Assembly (NCBI RefSeq): GCF_030012215.1
Contig: NZ_JASCXX010000001.1
Span: 124,001 to 188,000 of the forward strand
Reading direction: 5' to 3'
Source: Anaerobaca lacustris
Lineage (GTDB): Bacteria; Planctomycetota; Phycisphaerae; Sedimentisphaerales; Anaerobacaceae
DNA length: 64,000 nt
Position numbers and translations under genes: made by a program. Positions within the stretch are counted from its first letter, which is position 1. Every line of letters starts with the position of its first letter. The notes beneath the pieces were generated by a model, which saw nothing but the letters and a program-made list of their open reading frames with translations, was not told where the DNA came from and did no database searches. This document shows, in pieces, positions 25,787 through 34,509 of this stretch.

Positions 25787-26031
25787 TTGCCCCCGCGCCC
25801 CCATTTCGCCACAATACGGCAAATCCGAACCAGCCGGACGTGCGGCCCGGCGTGCGTCGAGGACCAGACCACCAAAACCGCCCATCCTCAACGCCCCCGT
25901 CCCCCACGCATCCGTGTCGGGCTTGCTTGAGAGGGCCAAGAGACCATGCGAAACCACAAACCCGCGACAACGCAGCGAGACACACGAAGACAGGTGCCTG
26001 TCTCTGCCGGTGTCTCTGAGACTGGTGTGCC
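25787..26031 (+). promoter_or_regulatory. Promoter and leader of the reverse transcriptase (leader copy B)
   Basis: TTGCCC (25787-25792) and CACAAT (25810-25815) give a promoter with the same 17-base spacing as leader copy A. Shared landmarks follow: GTGCGTCGAGGACC near 25855, CCCATCCTCAACG near 25884, and TTGAGAGGGCCAAGAGACCATG near 25930. Near the end lies a perfect hairpin, GACAGG-TG-CCTGTC (25989-26002). No strong ribosome site precedes the reverse transcriptase ATG. A non-coding RNA such as those that template some defence reverse transcriptases could be encoded here; that is speculation. Confidence 0.5.
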
Positions 26032-27570
26032 ATGACGCTTCAACCCGAATCAATTGACTGGGCAATCGACTTCGTCCAGGCGCATTCGGATGGCGATCTG
26101 TTCCCAAAGATCCTTGAAGTGGCGGCGATTGCTGACGACAAGCGGAAGTTTGTGTCGCAGATTGCTGGGACCACGCTCGGCGAGTTTGCACCTGGAAGCT
26201 GTCGTCGGTTTATTGTCCCCAAAGACGAAATGTCGTACCGCCAGGCCACGCAACTCGATCCTCAGGATTCGATCATTCTCTCCGCGCTTGTGTACCAGTA
26301 TGGGCTCCAGATCGAATCTCAACGACTGCCGGCTACACGAGTGTTCAGCTACCGCTTTGGGCCTACGCTGCCAGATGGTTTGTACAGCGGCAAGCCCGCC
26401 TGGAATGACTTTTGGAAAGCCGCTGCGGCACATGCACAGCATTCAACGCACATTCTATACTGTGACATCGCCGATTTCTATAACCAAGTCTACCATCACA
26501 CGGTGGAGAACCAGTTGATCGCTGCTGCACTTCCAAATCAAGCCATCAAGTGGATTGTTGCACTCTTGGGATCAACGACTGCAGGAGTGTCAAGAGGTGT
26601 TCCGGTCGGCCCGCACGCGATTCACTTGATTGCTGAATCGACACTAATCCCAATTGATAACAGCCTTCAAGGTGCTGGACTGAAGTTCATTCGATATGCC
26701 GATGACATATTGGTGTTCTGCAGATCAGATCGCAAAGCCAAGTCGGCACTGGCGACAGTTGCCAGCGTGCTCGACAAACAGCAGCGATTGACGCTTCAGC
26801 GCTACAAGACGAAGATCTACGACCCCGCTGAGTTTCGCAATCTCTGTGGTCAAATGATCGAAGATCGTCCAATCAATGCGGATGAAGAAGCTCTGGTGGA
26901 CCTTATTAAGAAATACTCTGGGGGCGACCCGTACAAGATCATCTCGTATGCGCAAGTATCGCAAGCTGATTGGGCGGCAATATCTCCAGATTCCATCCGA
27001 CGAGTCATTGAGGAATATATCAACACACAGGCGGTTGACTACGTCAGACTCCGTTGGTTCTACAGGCGGCTGGCACAGATTGGTCATCCGGGAGCCATTG
27101 AAGTCTCCCTTGAATACATCGAAAGGCTTGGTCCATGTTTTGCAAACATATGCTTCTATCTTGCGTCTGTGCAGTCAGTGCCCATAAGAGAATGGAAGCG
27201 CATCGGATCGGCGCTCCTTCGACTCCTGCGCATGCCAGAAGTCGAGGCGAACGAGTACTTTCGACTCTTAATACTCAGCCTATTTACACGAAATAGCGAT
27301 CTAAACCACTTCACAAGACTGCGTAATTTGTTCCAGCAGGCTGATCCCTTCATCCGCCGTGAGGTCATCCTCGCCGCGAAGATCAATGGTGCGTTGGATT
27401 GGATACGAGAACTCAAAGAGGACTATCCTTCTATGGACCCTTGGCAGCAGAGAGCCATGCTCTTCGCACTGTCTGGTTTGGGCAAAGATGAGAAGAGTCA
27501 CTTCATCAGGCGTCAGTCTGTTCTTCGCCCATTCGATAAGGTACTCGCCAAATGGGCCAAGAGCATCTGA
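26032..27570 (+). CDS. Solitary reverse transcriptase of the Abi/UG (DRT) type with helical C-terminal domain
   Basis: A 512-residue protein with a complete reverse transcriptase core. Motif A is ILYCDIADFYNQV (catalytic Asp145), motif B is SRGVPVGPHAIHLIAES (187-203), and motif C is the YADD box at 222-225 in FIRYADDILVFC. A KTKIYD thumb segment follows. Residues ~330-505 are predicted helical repeats with a closing DPWQQRAMLFALSGLGKDE segment, as in abortive-infection and DRT reverse transcriptases rather than retrons, group II introns or DGR enzymes. No maturase or endonuclease domain is seen. GC is visibly lower than in neighbours, suggesting transfer. Anti-phage defence is inferred. Confidence 0.85.
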   Translation: MTLQPESIDWAIDFVQAHSDGDLFPKILEVAAIADDKRKFVSQIAGTTLGEFAPGSCRRFIVPKDEMSYRQATQLDPQDSIILSALVYQYGLQIESQRLPATRVFSYRFGPTLPDGLYSGKPAWNDFWKAAAAHAQHSTHILYCDIADFYNQVYHHTVENQLIAAALPNQAIKWIVALLGSTTAGVSRGVPVGPHAIHLIAESTLIPIDNSLQGAGLKFIRYADDILVFCRSDRKAKSALATVASVLDKQQRLTLQRYKTKIYDPAEFRNLCGQMIEDRPINADEEALVDLIKKYSGGDPYKIISYAQVSQADWAAISPDSIRRVIEEYINTQAVDYVRLRWFYRRLAQIGHPGAIEVSLEYIERLGPCFANICFYLASVQSVPIREWKRIGSALLRLLRMPEVEANEYFRLLILSLFTRNSDLNHFTRLRNLFQQADPFIRREVILAAKINGALDWIRELKEDYPSMDPWQQRAMLFALSGLGKDEKSHFIRRQSVLRPFDKVLAKWAKSI

Positions 27571-27833
27571 CTCTGCCATCGAACAACATTGCGGTGGGCG
27601 GGTGGCAGCCTCAAGTCCGCAGGACTTGTAATAGCGGGACGGCCCCCAGTACCTGGGTCTGTCCACGGTAGTTTGGCGGGCTCACCTGGACCGTTTCGTG
27701 TGCGACGGTAGACTTGGTGGGGCCTGTGAGGTGGGGGAGTGCGAGCGGATGTGAGTGGGTGCGGCGGGTGTGGCCGATGCCGCGCCGCCGTTCGTATGGG
27801 CATCGCAGGCGTGTTTGCAGAAGGGTGGAGATC
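27571..27833. other. Non-coding stretch after the reverse transcriptase
   Basis: No gene is supported. A small perfect hairpin AAGTCC-GCA-GGACTT occupies 27613-27627, 43 bases after the stop, without a U-run. The remainder is GC-rich and G-heavy (GGTGGGGCCTGTGAGGTGGG), unlike the low-GC reverse transcriptase, so the foreign segment probably ends close to the stop codon. Confidence 0.45.
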
Positions 27834-28601
27834 ATGTTCCTGGTCAAATCGTTCGCGACACCGCTTGGGTGGGTTCTGGTGCTCTTGCTTGTGGGCCTGG
27901 TCCTGATGAAATGCTCGCGGAGAGAGGCCGCACCGAAGGTCGGCTGGGCTCTGGTGTTGCTCGGCACGCTGCTGCTGCTGGTCTTCAGCTTTCCGCCGTT
28001 CGCCAACGCCCTGATCTACTCGCTGGAGTCCCGCGTTCCCGTGCCCGATCCCGACATTCTTTCGACGCTCGATGTGATCGTCGTATTGGGTGGCGGCGCG
28101 TTCCCGTCCGGCGGGTTGCGCGGCGATGCGGATCTGTCCGGTCGGTCGTATCCACGCCTGTACCATGGCGTGCGTCTCTTTCAGCAGAGCGGCGCCGCCG
28201 TCATCGCCTTCTGCGGGGGCAAGATCATTGAGAGCAAGGAGAGCGAGGCGGAGATCATGAAGGCCATGTCCGTGCAGATGGGCGTCCCGGCTGAGCGGAT
28301 CCTCATGGAGACGACATCGACGAGCACGCATGAGAACGCCAAGGGCCTGGCCGCGTTGCTGCCGGCCGAGTCGGAGCGGCGCATTGGGGTGGTCACTTCG
28401 GCGACGCACGCGATGCGCGCGGCGCAGATCTTTGCCGGGCACTTCCCCGGCGACGTGATCGTTCCGGTCCCGGTCCACTACCAGCATGACGCGTATCTCT
28501 GGCGCATCGAGAATCTCCGGCCCACCGTCGGAGCGTTCGAAAGATCCACGGCCGCCCTTCACGAATGGATCGGTCTGCTCTGGCACCGCCTCCGCCACTG
28601 A
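27834..28601 (+). CDS. YdcF-like (DUF218) membrane protein
   Basis: A 255-residue protein starting at ATG 27834, preceded by AAGGGTGGAG. Two N-terminal hydrophobic helices (LGWVLVLLLVGLVLM; ALVLLGTLLLLVF) are followed by a DUF218 domain from ~75: DVIVVLGGG, TSTSTHENAKG and VVTSATHAMRAAQIF are the family blocks. In Escherichia coli, ElyC/SanA/YdcF relatives act in envelope maintenance and lipid-carrier metabolism. The exact reaction is not established. It faces the convergent oxidoreductase gene and has no obvious link to the defence genes around it. Confidence 0.88.
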   Translation: MFLVKSFATPLGWVLVLLLVGLVLMKCSRREAAPKVGWALVLLGTLLLLVFSFPPFANALIYSLESRVPVPDPDILSTLDVIVVLGGGAFPSGGLRGDADLSGRSYPRLYHGVRLFQQSGAAVIAFCGGKIIESKESEAEIMKAMSVQMGVPAERILMETTSTSTHENAKGLAALLPAESERRIGVVTSATHAMRAAQIFAGHFPGDVIVPVPVHYQHDAYLWRIENLRPTVGAFERSTAALHEWIGLLWHRLRH

Positions 28602-28669
28602 GGTCCTCTGGCGGTCGGTATTGGCGGTCGCAGGTATGCCAGCGACAGCCATCGCACAGGCCGGCGCTT

Positions 28670-30010
28670 CTATAACACCGTAGTCTGGCCGGGGAGGGCG
28701 ATGGGATAGCGGCCCTGGGCGTCGGGGACGACGGGCGGGGGCGAGTCCATCGTGTAGCCGTCGAGGCCGGGGGCGAGTTCGAGGTTCGACGACATTGCCT
28801 GGTCCCAGGTGATCATCTGGCCGGACTCGGCGGCCATACGGCCGAGGATGCCCACCATTGCGGCGTTGCACGAGCGCTGCGTCTCGTTGTACCGCTTGTT
28901 CGTGCGGATCGCGTCGAACAGCAGATCGTGCTCGACCTGATACTGGTCGCTACGCCCGCCGACGTACTGCCAGATCACGTCTTCGGGCCGCTGGCGGTGG
29001 CCCTTGAAGATGCGGGGCTGGCTGATGCCCTCGCCGAGGACAGCCGAGCCGGTGGCGCCGTGGATGATGTCGCCGAAGAAGCCCCAGCAGTTGTCCATGT
29101 GCCGGCCTTGGGCGAACAGTCGCGTTCCGTCGGGGAAGTGGTACTCGACCGCATAGTGGTCGAAGAGCTGGTCGGGCGCGGTCCGCACCTGGCGGCCGCC
29201 CTGGCCCTGGGCCGAGACGGGCCACGCGTCCTTGCACCAGCAGCAGACGTCGAGGTTGTGGATCAGCCAGTCGAGCAGGAAGCTGCCGTTGAGCCATGTG
29301 AAGTTGGAGTAGTTGCGGATCTGGTGGGCCATCTCGGTCATACCGGGCGACTTGGGCGTGAAGCCGACCGGGCCGTGCTCGCGATAGGCCCAGCAGGTGA
29401 TCAGCTCGCCGATGAGCCCTTTGTGGAGTTGCTCGACCGCCTCTTCGAGCGGCCTGTAGTGCCGGCTCATCAGGCCGCCGGCGACCTTGAGGTTCTTCTT
29501 CTCGGCCTCCTGGCCCGCCTTGAGCACGCGGCGGATGCCGGGGGCGTCGACCGCGAACGATTTCTCCATGAACACGTGGCAGCCTTTGGCCACGGCGTAT
29601 TCGACGTGCAGCGGGCGAAATGCCGGCGGGGTGGCCAGCAGCACCACACCGCCGGGGGCGACGGCGTCGATGGCCTTCCTGTAGCCGTCGAGCCCGCCGA
29701 ACTGCCGGCCGGCCGGGACATTGACCTTCTCGCCGAACTGCGTCGAGAGATTCTTGAGGCTGTTCTTCAGGTGGCTGTCGAAGACGTCGGCCATCGCGAC
29801 CAGACGCGTCGGGCCCTGGGTGGACAGCGCGTTGGCCGCCGCCCCGGTGCCGCGTCCGCCGCAGCCGACCAGGGCGACCTGGATCACGTTCTGCTCGCCT
29901 GCGTAGGCCCGCACCCCGATCGCGCCGGCTAATGCCGCACCGGCCAGGGCCCCGGAGGTCTGCTTGAGGAAGTCACGACGGCTGGTGGACGGCTCGCTCT
30001 GCACGCTCAT
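28670..30010 (-). CDS. Tat-exported Gfo/Idh/MocA-family oxidoreductase
   Basis: A 446-residue protein. The N-terminus has a twin-arginine signal (TSRRDFLKQTSGALAGAALAGA). The Rossmann motif VALVGCGGRGTG lies at about 46-57 and the family EK motif (HVFMEKSFAVD) near residue 147. The C-terminal substrate domain is rich in Trp and His (WLIHNLDVCCWCKDAWP). Such exported enzymes are greatly expanded in planctomycetes and are thought to oxidise or isomerise sugars using NAD(P) bound in the cytoplasm before export. It is closest in layout to the copy at 48124-49485. The substrate is unknown. Confidence 0.9.
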   Translation of the reverse strand: MSVQSEPSTSRRDFLKQTSGALAGAALAGAIGVRAYAGEQNVIQVALVGCGGRGTGAAANALSTQGPTRLVAMADVFDSHLKNSLKNLSTQFGEKVNVPAGRQFGGLDGYRKAIDAVAPGGVVLLATPPAFRPLHVEYAVAKGCHVFMEKSFAVDAPGIRRVLKAGQEAEKKNLKVAGGLMSRHYRPLEEAVEQLHKGLIGELITCWAYREHGPVGFTPKSPGMTEMAHQIRNYSNFTWLNGSFLLDWLIHNLDVCCWCKDAWPVSAQGQGGRQVRTAPDQLFDHYAVEYHFPDGTRLFAQGRHMDNCWGFFGDIIHGATGSAVLGEGISQPRIFKGHRQRPEDVIWQYVGGRSDQYQVEHDLLFDAIRTNKRYNETQRSCNAAMVGILGRMAAESGQMITWDQAMSSNLELAPGLDGYTMDSPPPVVPDAQGRYPIALPGQTTVL

Positions 30011-30145
30011 ACAACGCCCCTTTCCTGGTTGGCTGGTCAGACAGTCACACGCCGCAGGCCCGATACGCCCGCACCGCCATTATCCCCCCCGCACGCCTTC
30101 CACGCAACCACCATTCTCCACCGCGCAGTGCGCCCGATGGTCCTG

Positions 30146-30724
30146 TCACGCAAAGACAGCTCGGACGCGGGTGGAAAACGGTCCGAAACCTAACGGACAG
30201 CGCTGCGACAGGATTCCGAGATCGACTTGGTCCGTGATCCCGGCGTACATCTCGCTCTGAGCCATATCGTTGGGACTGTCTTCGAGCAATGCTGCGCAGT
30301 CCTCTTTGGGCTGGTGAATCGTCTCGGGATCGGGTCGCCGGTTGACCTCATAACCCAGGACGCTCGTCAGCGCACTCTCGTCGGCCAGCATCCACGCGTC
30401 GAACGTTCTGACAGCCACGCCCATGGCGCGTCGCAGGTGTGACTGCGTCGTATCTTGTGCCGTGGTGATCTGCGTCAGTCTTTCGCGCTGGCCATCTTCG
30501 TCGACGAGCAATATCAGCACGTCAACGCCTCTTCTCTCGGCCTCCAGAAGCCAGCGCACAGCCCGTTTGAAGTAACCGTCTCCTCTGCCGTGATATGCGT
30601 GAATCCTGCTGTTGGATATCTTGTCCTGCTCGTATGTTGCCTCGCCTCCCCCAAGCCTTCTCACGAGACTCTCCAGCGCCCCGGATTGCTCGTGCTTTCC
30701 CTCCGACACGATCAGGACCTTCAT
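30146..30724 (-). CDS. TOPRIM-like (DUF4276-type) protein, partner of the AAA ATPase
   Basis: A 192-residue protein overlapping the ATPase gene by four bases. The N-terminus VLIVSEGKHE (Glu8) and the later ILLVDEDGQRERL (Asp75-Glu76-Asp77) form the separated E and DxD acidic pattern of TOPRIM nuclease folds, as in DUF4276/DUF4435 proteins. A conserved-looking FDAWMLADE follows near residue 108. TOPRIM partners of ABC-type ATPases act as nucleases in OLD-like and PARIS-like defence systems. The fold call comes from motifs only, and nuclease activity is inferred. Confidence 0.7.
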   Translation of the reverse strand: MKVLIVSEGKHEQSGALESLVRRLGGGEATYEQDKISNSRIHAYHGRGDGYFKRAVRWLLEAERRGVDVLILLVDEDGQRERLTQITTAQDTTQSHLRRAMGVAVRTFDAWMLADESALTSVLGYEVNRRPDPETIHQPKEDCAALLEDSPNDMAQSEMYAGITDQVDLGILSQRCPLGFGPFSTRVRAVFA

Positions 30725-31902
30725 TCGGGACTGCCCTCCACCGGTTCCGTGGTGTTGGCGATGGTTTCGTCCTCTTCAGCGGTCCAGATCTCGCCCAGCG
30801 TAAAGACGTCGATCTGCTTGCGGACCGTGGGGCTCTCGCTCAGGCGAGTGGTCTTCACCTCGCCATTGTCGAGCTTGGTGCAGAGCGTGACCTCTTCCGG
30901 CTCGAACAAATCCACCACATACGGCGAATGCGTCGTCAGCAGAACCTGCGTGTGCGACTGCTCGCTGATCAACTCGCGCAGAATCGTCAAGACGTCCCGC
31001 AGCCGCTTCGGATGAATCCCGTTCTCCGGCTCCTCCACCAGCAACACCCTCGGCGGCTTCGGAAGATAGAGGACCGTCAGATACGCCAGCACCAGCAATG
31101 TCCCATCCGACGCCTGCGACGCCGGGATCAATTGGTGGCCGCTGTGAAGCCGGAAATAGAGCCCCTTCCCATCCGCCTTTTCCAGCATCGTCACCTGCTC
31201 CGGGGCATCCACCGGAGGCCGGTAAGACGACTCCTGCTGAAGAACGATCGAATGAATGTGAGGAAAGACGTCCGTGAAACGCTTCTCCAACTTGACGAAC
31301 TGCTCCCGGCTGTAGCTTAGAATCTCGTCCAGGCACAGCGCCAGACCGAAGCCGTTCGATTCCATCCGAAAGCTTCTCTTGGTATCGGGCGCCACAGGCA
31401 AGGCCAGGAATCTTGGCTCCCATCGGTACAAATGCACCCCGCCCAACAGACCCCTGAGAAGGCTACTGATGTCATCCGGCACGCGCAGGAACACGTCTGG
31501 GCAATCCACAGGCCAAAACTCTTCATTTTCCTGTACGGCTTCAACAAGAGAGTCGTAGTCTTTGTCGCGTGTCCGCACAATCTTTCTGTTAGGCGCAGCC
31601 AGTCTACGGCCCTGCGCGAAACCAACGCTGATCGTGTAGCCAGCGATTACCTCATGGTCGAGATTCGCCTCAATCACGACAGATGCGCAGGGTTCTCCGG
31701 CCCAAACCAGTTCTCTGTCCTTCCACGATCCAAGGAAGGCCGGGGACAGGTTGTGATCGACGCTGCGACATAGGGCGGCGAGGGCGTCGAGGATGCTGGT
31801 CTTGCCCGAGTCGTTGGGCCCGATCAGCACGTGGATCGGCGTCAGGTCGATCTCGACGTCGCGCAGTGCCTTGAAGTTCTGGATTCTCAGCTTCGTAATC
31901 AT
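30721..31902 (-). CDS. AAA/ABC-type ATPase of the OLD/RecF-like (AAA_21) family
   Basis: A 393-residue SMC-like ATPase without the long coiled coil of SMC proteins. Walker A is GPNDSGKTS (28-36) after the typical LRIQNFKALRDVEIDL opening. The ABC signature position is QASDGTLLVLAYL near 263-275. Walker B is VLLVEEPENGIHP (286-298), followed by LLTTHSPYVVDLF, the switch histidine region. This set matches OLD, AriA and PtuA-type defence ATPases. Translational coupling to a small TOPRIM-like gene makes a two-component toxin-like or nuclease system likely. A housekeeping role is less likely, given the location in an accessory stretch with the reverse transcriptase. Confidence 0.88.
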   Translation of the reverse strand: MITKLRIQNFKALRDVEIDLTPIHVLIGPNDSGKTSILDALAALCRSVDHNLSPAFLGSWKDRELVWAGEPCASVVIEANLDHEVIAGYTISVGFAQGRRLAAPNRKIVRTRDKDYDSLVEAVQENEEFWPVDCPDVFLRVPDDISSLLRGLLGGVHLYRWEPRFLALPVAPDTKRSFRMESNGFGLALCLDEILSYSREQFVKLEKRFTDVFPHIHSIVLQQESSYRPPVDAPEQVTMLEKADGKGLYFRLHSGHQLIPASQASDGTLLVLAYLTVLYLPKPPRVLLVEEPENGIHPKRLRDVLTILRELISEQSHTQVLLTTHSPYVVDLFEPEEVTLCTKLDNGEVKTTRLSESPTVRKQIDVFTLGEIWTAEEDETIANTTEPVEGSPE

Positions 31903-32059
31903 ATCGCTTGCCCTTCGAAGAAGGCCCCCTTGCAGTCAGTCCGATCCCGATCGGACACAGAGCCGGGTGCCGTCCATGTCCTTCATTCGAAGTATCGCCC
32001 ATGCCGCCCCAAAAGTCAAACGCCACGCGACGGACCGTCTCGACCCGCGGGTGGCTGTC

Positions 32060-33304
32060 TCAATCGATCCGGGGCGGGGCGGCTGCGCTCAGGTCCGGGT
32101 CGGCGGTTGTCCACGGTTTGATCCGGGCGAAGACGCCGTAGCCGGAGCCGTCCTGGCCGTCGCTCTGCCAGACGGCGACGAGCAGGTCGCCGGCGGCGCG
32201 GGCGATATCGGGCAATTGTTGCTTGCCCGCCACGTAGCCGTTGAGCTGGAACTGGTCGCCCGCCGGCGAGCCCGCCGCGTCGAAGCGCCGGGCCCAGACG
32301 TCGGTCGCCAGATTCGGATCGCCGTGGTCGTGCTGCCAGACAACGACGAACGCGTTCGCATCGTCGATCGCAACCCGCGGCCATTGCTGGGCGCCGTCGC
32401 GCAGTGAGTTGACGGTGAACTGGCCGGTTCGCGGCACACCGTTCGGATCGAAGCAACGCGCGTGGATGTCGTCGTCGCCGGCCCGGTTCGGATCGCCGTC
32501 CCAGACGATGACGAAGTCGCCCGACGGACTCATCGCCACCGCCGGCCAGGTGACCGAGCCGAAGTCGACCTCATTGACCTCAAACGGCTCGCCCAGTGCG
32601 ACGCCGTTCGCATCGAACCGCCGAGCCATCACTGCATTGGTCGTTCGGTCCTGGAGCCATGTCACCACGAAGCGACCGGCGGCATCCATCGCGACACTTG
32701 GATAGCGGGCGTCGTAGAGCCCCCCGTCGATGCGAATCTCCTGGCCCAGCGGCGTGGCGTCGGCGTCGAACAACTGGCCCCGGATGGACGTGATCTTGCC
32801 GGACGGGTTGGTCTGTCGGCTCTCCCAGACGACGGCGAATGTCCCGGTCTCGCTGCCGGCCACGCTCGGATAGAGTTGTTGGCCTTCCGTGTCCGCGTTG
32901 ACGAGGAACTCGTCGGTCAGCGCGGCGCCGAATTGGTGGAACAGGCGGGCGAAGATGTCTTCGGCGTCGAGTCCCGGTCCGTGCCAGGCGACGAGAAGAG
33001 TGCCGGCGCCGTTCGTGGCGGCGGCCGGCTCGGTCTGGTTGCCGTCGCGCACCGTGTTGACCTGGACCTCGTCGGAATCGAGGGATCGCCCCGTCGTGTC
33101 GAAGCGGCGGACGAAGATGTCATTGGAGCGGCCCGCGCTGCTGAAGTAGCTGCTCCAGACGATGGCAATGCGGCCGTCGGCGTCGGCGGCAACCGCCGCA
33201 TTGGCCTGCGCGCCGCTCGTCCGCCCGTTGACCTGGAACTCCTCGGCGCGGAGCCACAGGGGGATACACAGAACGATGGCGCAAACAACAATGGTCTTTC
33301 TCAT
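32060..33304 (-). CDS. Secreted repeat protein, probable beta-propeller
   Basis: A 414-residue secreted protein, starting at ATG 33304; an upstream extension would add unlikely sequence. A signal peptide (MRKTIVVCAIVLCIPLWLRA) precedes about seven repeats of ~55-60 residues. Each repeat carries a "VAMDAAGRFVVTW" or "AVAADADGRIAIVW" strand, a "IFVRRFD...G" strand and a "FQVN" opening strand. The pattern predicts a beta-propeller. No catalytic motif or anchoring domain is visible. It is probably an extracellular or periplasmic binding protein. The function is unknown. Confidence 0.78.
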   Translation of the reverse strand: MRKTIVVCAIVLCIPLWLRAEEFQVNGRTSGAQANAAVAADADGRIAIVWSSYFSSAGRSNDIFVRRFDTTGRSLDSDEVQVNTVRDGNQTEPAAATNGAGTLLVAWHGPGLDAEDIFARLFHQFGAALTDEFLVNADTEGQQLYPSVAGSETGTFAVVWESRQTNPSGKITSIRGQLFDADATPLGQEIRIDGGLYDARYPSVAMDAAGRFVVTWLQDRTTNAVMARRFDANGVALGEPFEVNEVDFGSVTWPAVAMSPSGDFVIVWDGDPNRAGDDDIHARCFDPNGVPRTGQFTVNSLRDGAQQWPRVAIDDANAFVVVWQHDHGDPNLATDVWARRFDAAGSPAGDQFQLNGYVAGKQQLPDIARAAGDLLVAVWQSDGQDGSGYGVFARIKPWTTADPDLSAAAPPRID

Positions 33305-33865
33305 GGGTTGTTCCCTCCTCACTTTGTGTGTACGAATCGGTCCCGCGCACGCGCAGCGGACCTGTGCGTTCCGCTTCAATCGCCCGGAGCGTTCCGACCG
33401 AGGCATCGTCTCGCGGCACCATCAGTCATTTGCCCGGACGCGCTGTTGATCTCCATCTCGCATGGATCGGGCGCTTCCTGTCGCTCCACCGGTCCATTGT
33501 ACGAAATCGCTGGCCGTTGTCCACAAAAAAGTGCAGCGAGTTCAGAGATTGGTGGTCCGGGCGTTCCGGCGGCGTGGGTGTGCAAAGCAGAGGACGGGCG
33601 GCAGCCTCATCGCGATCCCGATGGCCATCAGGACCGAGAGGGGGATGGTTGGATCGTGACCCACTCATCGGGGCTTACAGCGGCGACAGGTCCACCATTC
33701 CCCAACCTATCGCAATGGAAGTCGCGACAGGCGTGAGGCTGCCACTCGCACGAGTTCCGGTGTGCGCGTGCGGGGCTCACAGCATGGACGCAGGGGCTAT
33801 GTGCCGGCCGAGACGTCCGGGCAGGGCAGGTTCATTGTCCGGCTTGGCGTGGCGCTAAGCCCCGG
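33305..33865. other. Intergenic region without a recognisable gene
   Basis: About 560 bases with no convincing coding sequence on either strand: the open frames are arginine-rich shadows without ribosome sites or recognisable motifs. The segment near 33500-33560 is less GC-rich (TTGTCCACAAAAAAGTGCAG) and could hold a promoter or a small RNA, but I see no defined element. Confidence 0.45.
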
Positions 33866-34093
33866 TCAACGCTGCGGGAGGGCGCGCTGGGTCGGCGTAC
33901 CGCTGATCCGGCGACACTTGCGTTCGGCGATGGCTTTTCTGACCCAGTCGACGATGGCGGGCCCGTAGCGCACGTCTTCGAGGCTGCCGAGGTCATCGGG
34001 GTCGAACGGCCCGGCGGCGCCGGTGATCCGGCCGAAACTGTCGCTTCGCACCGCGTAGACCTTGCCGTTGTCGTGTTGCCAGAAGTCTTTCAT
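33866..34093 (-). CDS. Small protein, paralogue 1 of a tandem pair
   Basis: A 75-residue protein with GGGGTG four bases before its ATG. Its first 35 residues (KDFWQHDNGKVYAVRSDSF, then GRITGAAGPFDPDDL) align well with the next gene at 34194 (FWLHRKGYLYALRHDTF, then GHITGVAGPLAWDDL). Both open with FW-x-H, share YA-R-D-FG, ITG-AGP and a DDL motif, and end in charged helices. Homology between the neighbours supports both being real genes. The family is not recognised; no signal peptide or membrane helix is present. Confidence 0.7.
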   Translation of the reverse strand: MKDFWQHDNGKVYAVRSDSFGRITGAAGPFDPDDLGSLEDVRYGPAIVDWVRKAIAERKCRRISGTPTQRALPQR

Positions 34094-34193
34094 AAGACAC
34101 CCCGATAAACCATAGAATACGAACGTGGTTCGGGCAAGGGCGCTGCAAGAGTTGCGCTGTGATGGATCGACAATGGGGCGAAGAAGTCAGGGA

Positions 34194-34403
34194 CTATGAA
34201 ACCAGGGCCGGCCGCATGCGGTGCATGGCGTGCCGCGCGATCTCGCCCTCGGCCCAGGGGACCAGCTCCGTGCGATACTCGCAGTCGTCGGCTTCGGGCA
34301 GGTCGTCCCAGGCCAACGGGCCGGCGACGCCTGTGATGTGACCGAACGTATCGTGCCTCAGGGCGTAGAGATAGCCCTTGCGATGCAGCCAAAAGACATT
34401 CAT
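34194..34403 (-). CDS. Small protein, paralogue 2 of a tandem pair
   Basis: A 69-residue protein with an excellent ribosome site (GGAGGTGG) ahead of ATG 34403. It shares the N-terminal pattern FW-x-H...G-x-x-YA-R-D-T/S-FG-x-ITG-AGP...DDL with the gene at 33866. The C-terminus differs (PWAEGEIARHAMHRM). It is transcribed before its paralogue, 100 bases away. The compact beta-rich pattern could be a small ligand-binding or immunity-type domain, but no known family comes to mind. Confidence 0.72.
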   Translation of the reverse strand: MNVFWLHRKGYLYALRHDTFGHITGVAGPLAWDDLPEADDCEYRTELVPWAEGEIARHAMHRMRPALVS

Positions 34404-34509
34404 CAACCACCTCCAGTCAAATCATACGAAATGACGCGGGCGGGGGCAAACGACAGAAGGGGCAGCGCAGTGGGAAAGGACGCGTGCCGGATGGGGCGTG
34501 ACACGAGCG

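Noticed and set aside
26032-27570. Group II intron, retron or DGR interpretation of the reverse transcriptase
   Set aside because: No maturase or endonuclease domain, no intron RNA boundaries, no template/variable repeat and no msr/msd-like inverted pair were seen around it.
27613-27627. Hairpin AAGTCC-GCA-GGACTT as a terminator or msr/msd-like element
   Set aside because: Six base pairs with no U-run, and no features of a retron RNA; too small to claim.
32462-33736. Long plus-strand frame opposite the beta-propeller gene
   Set aside because: Shadow frame; the minus-strand gene has a signal peptide and a clear repeat pattern.
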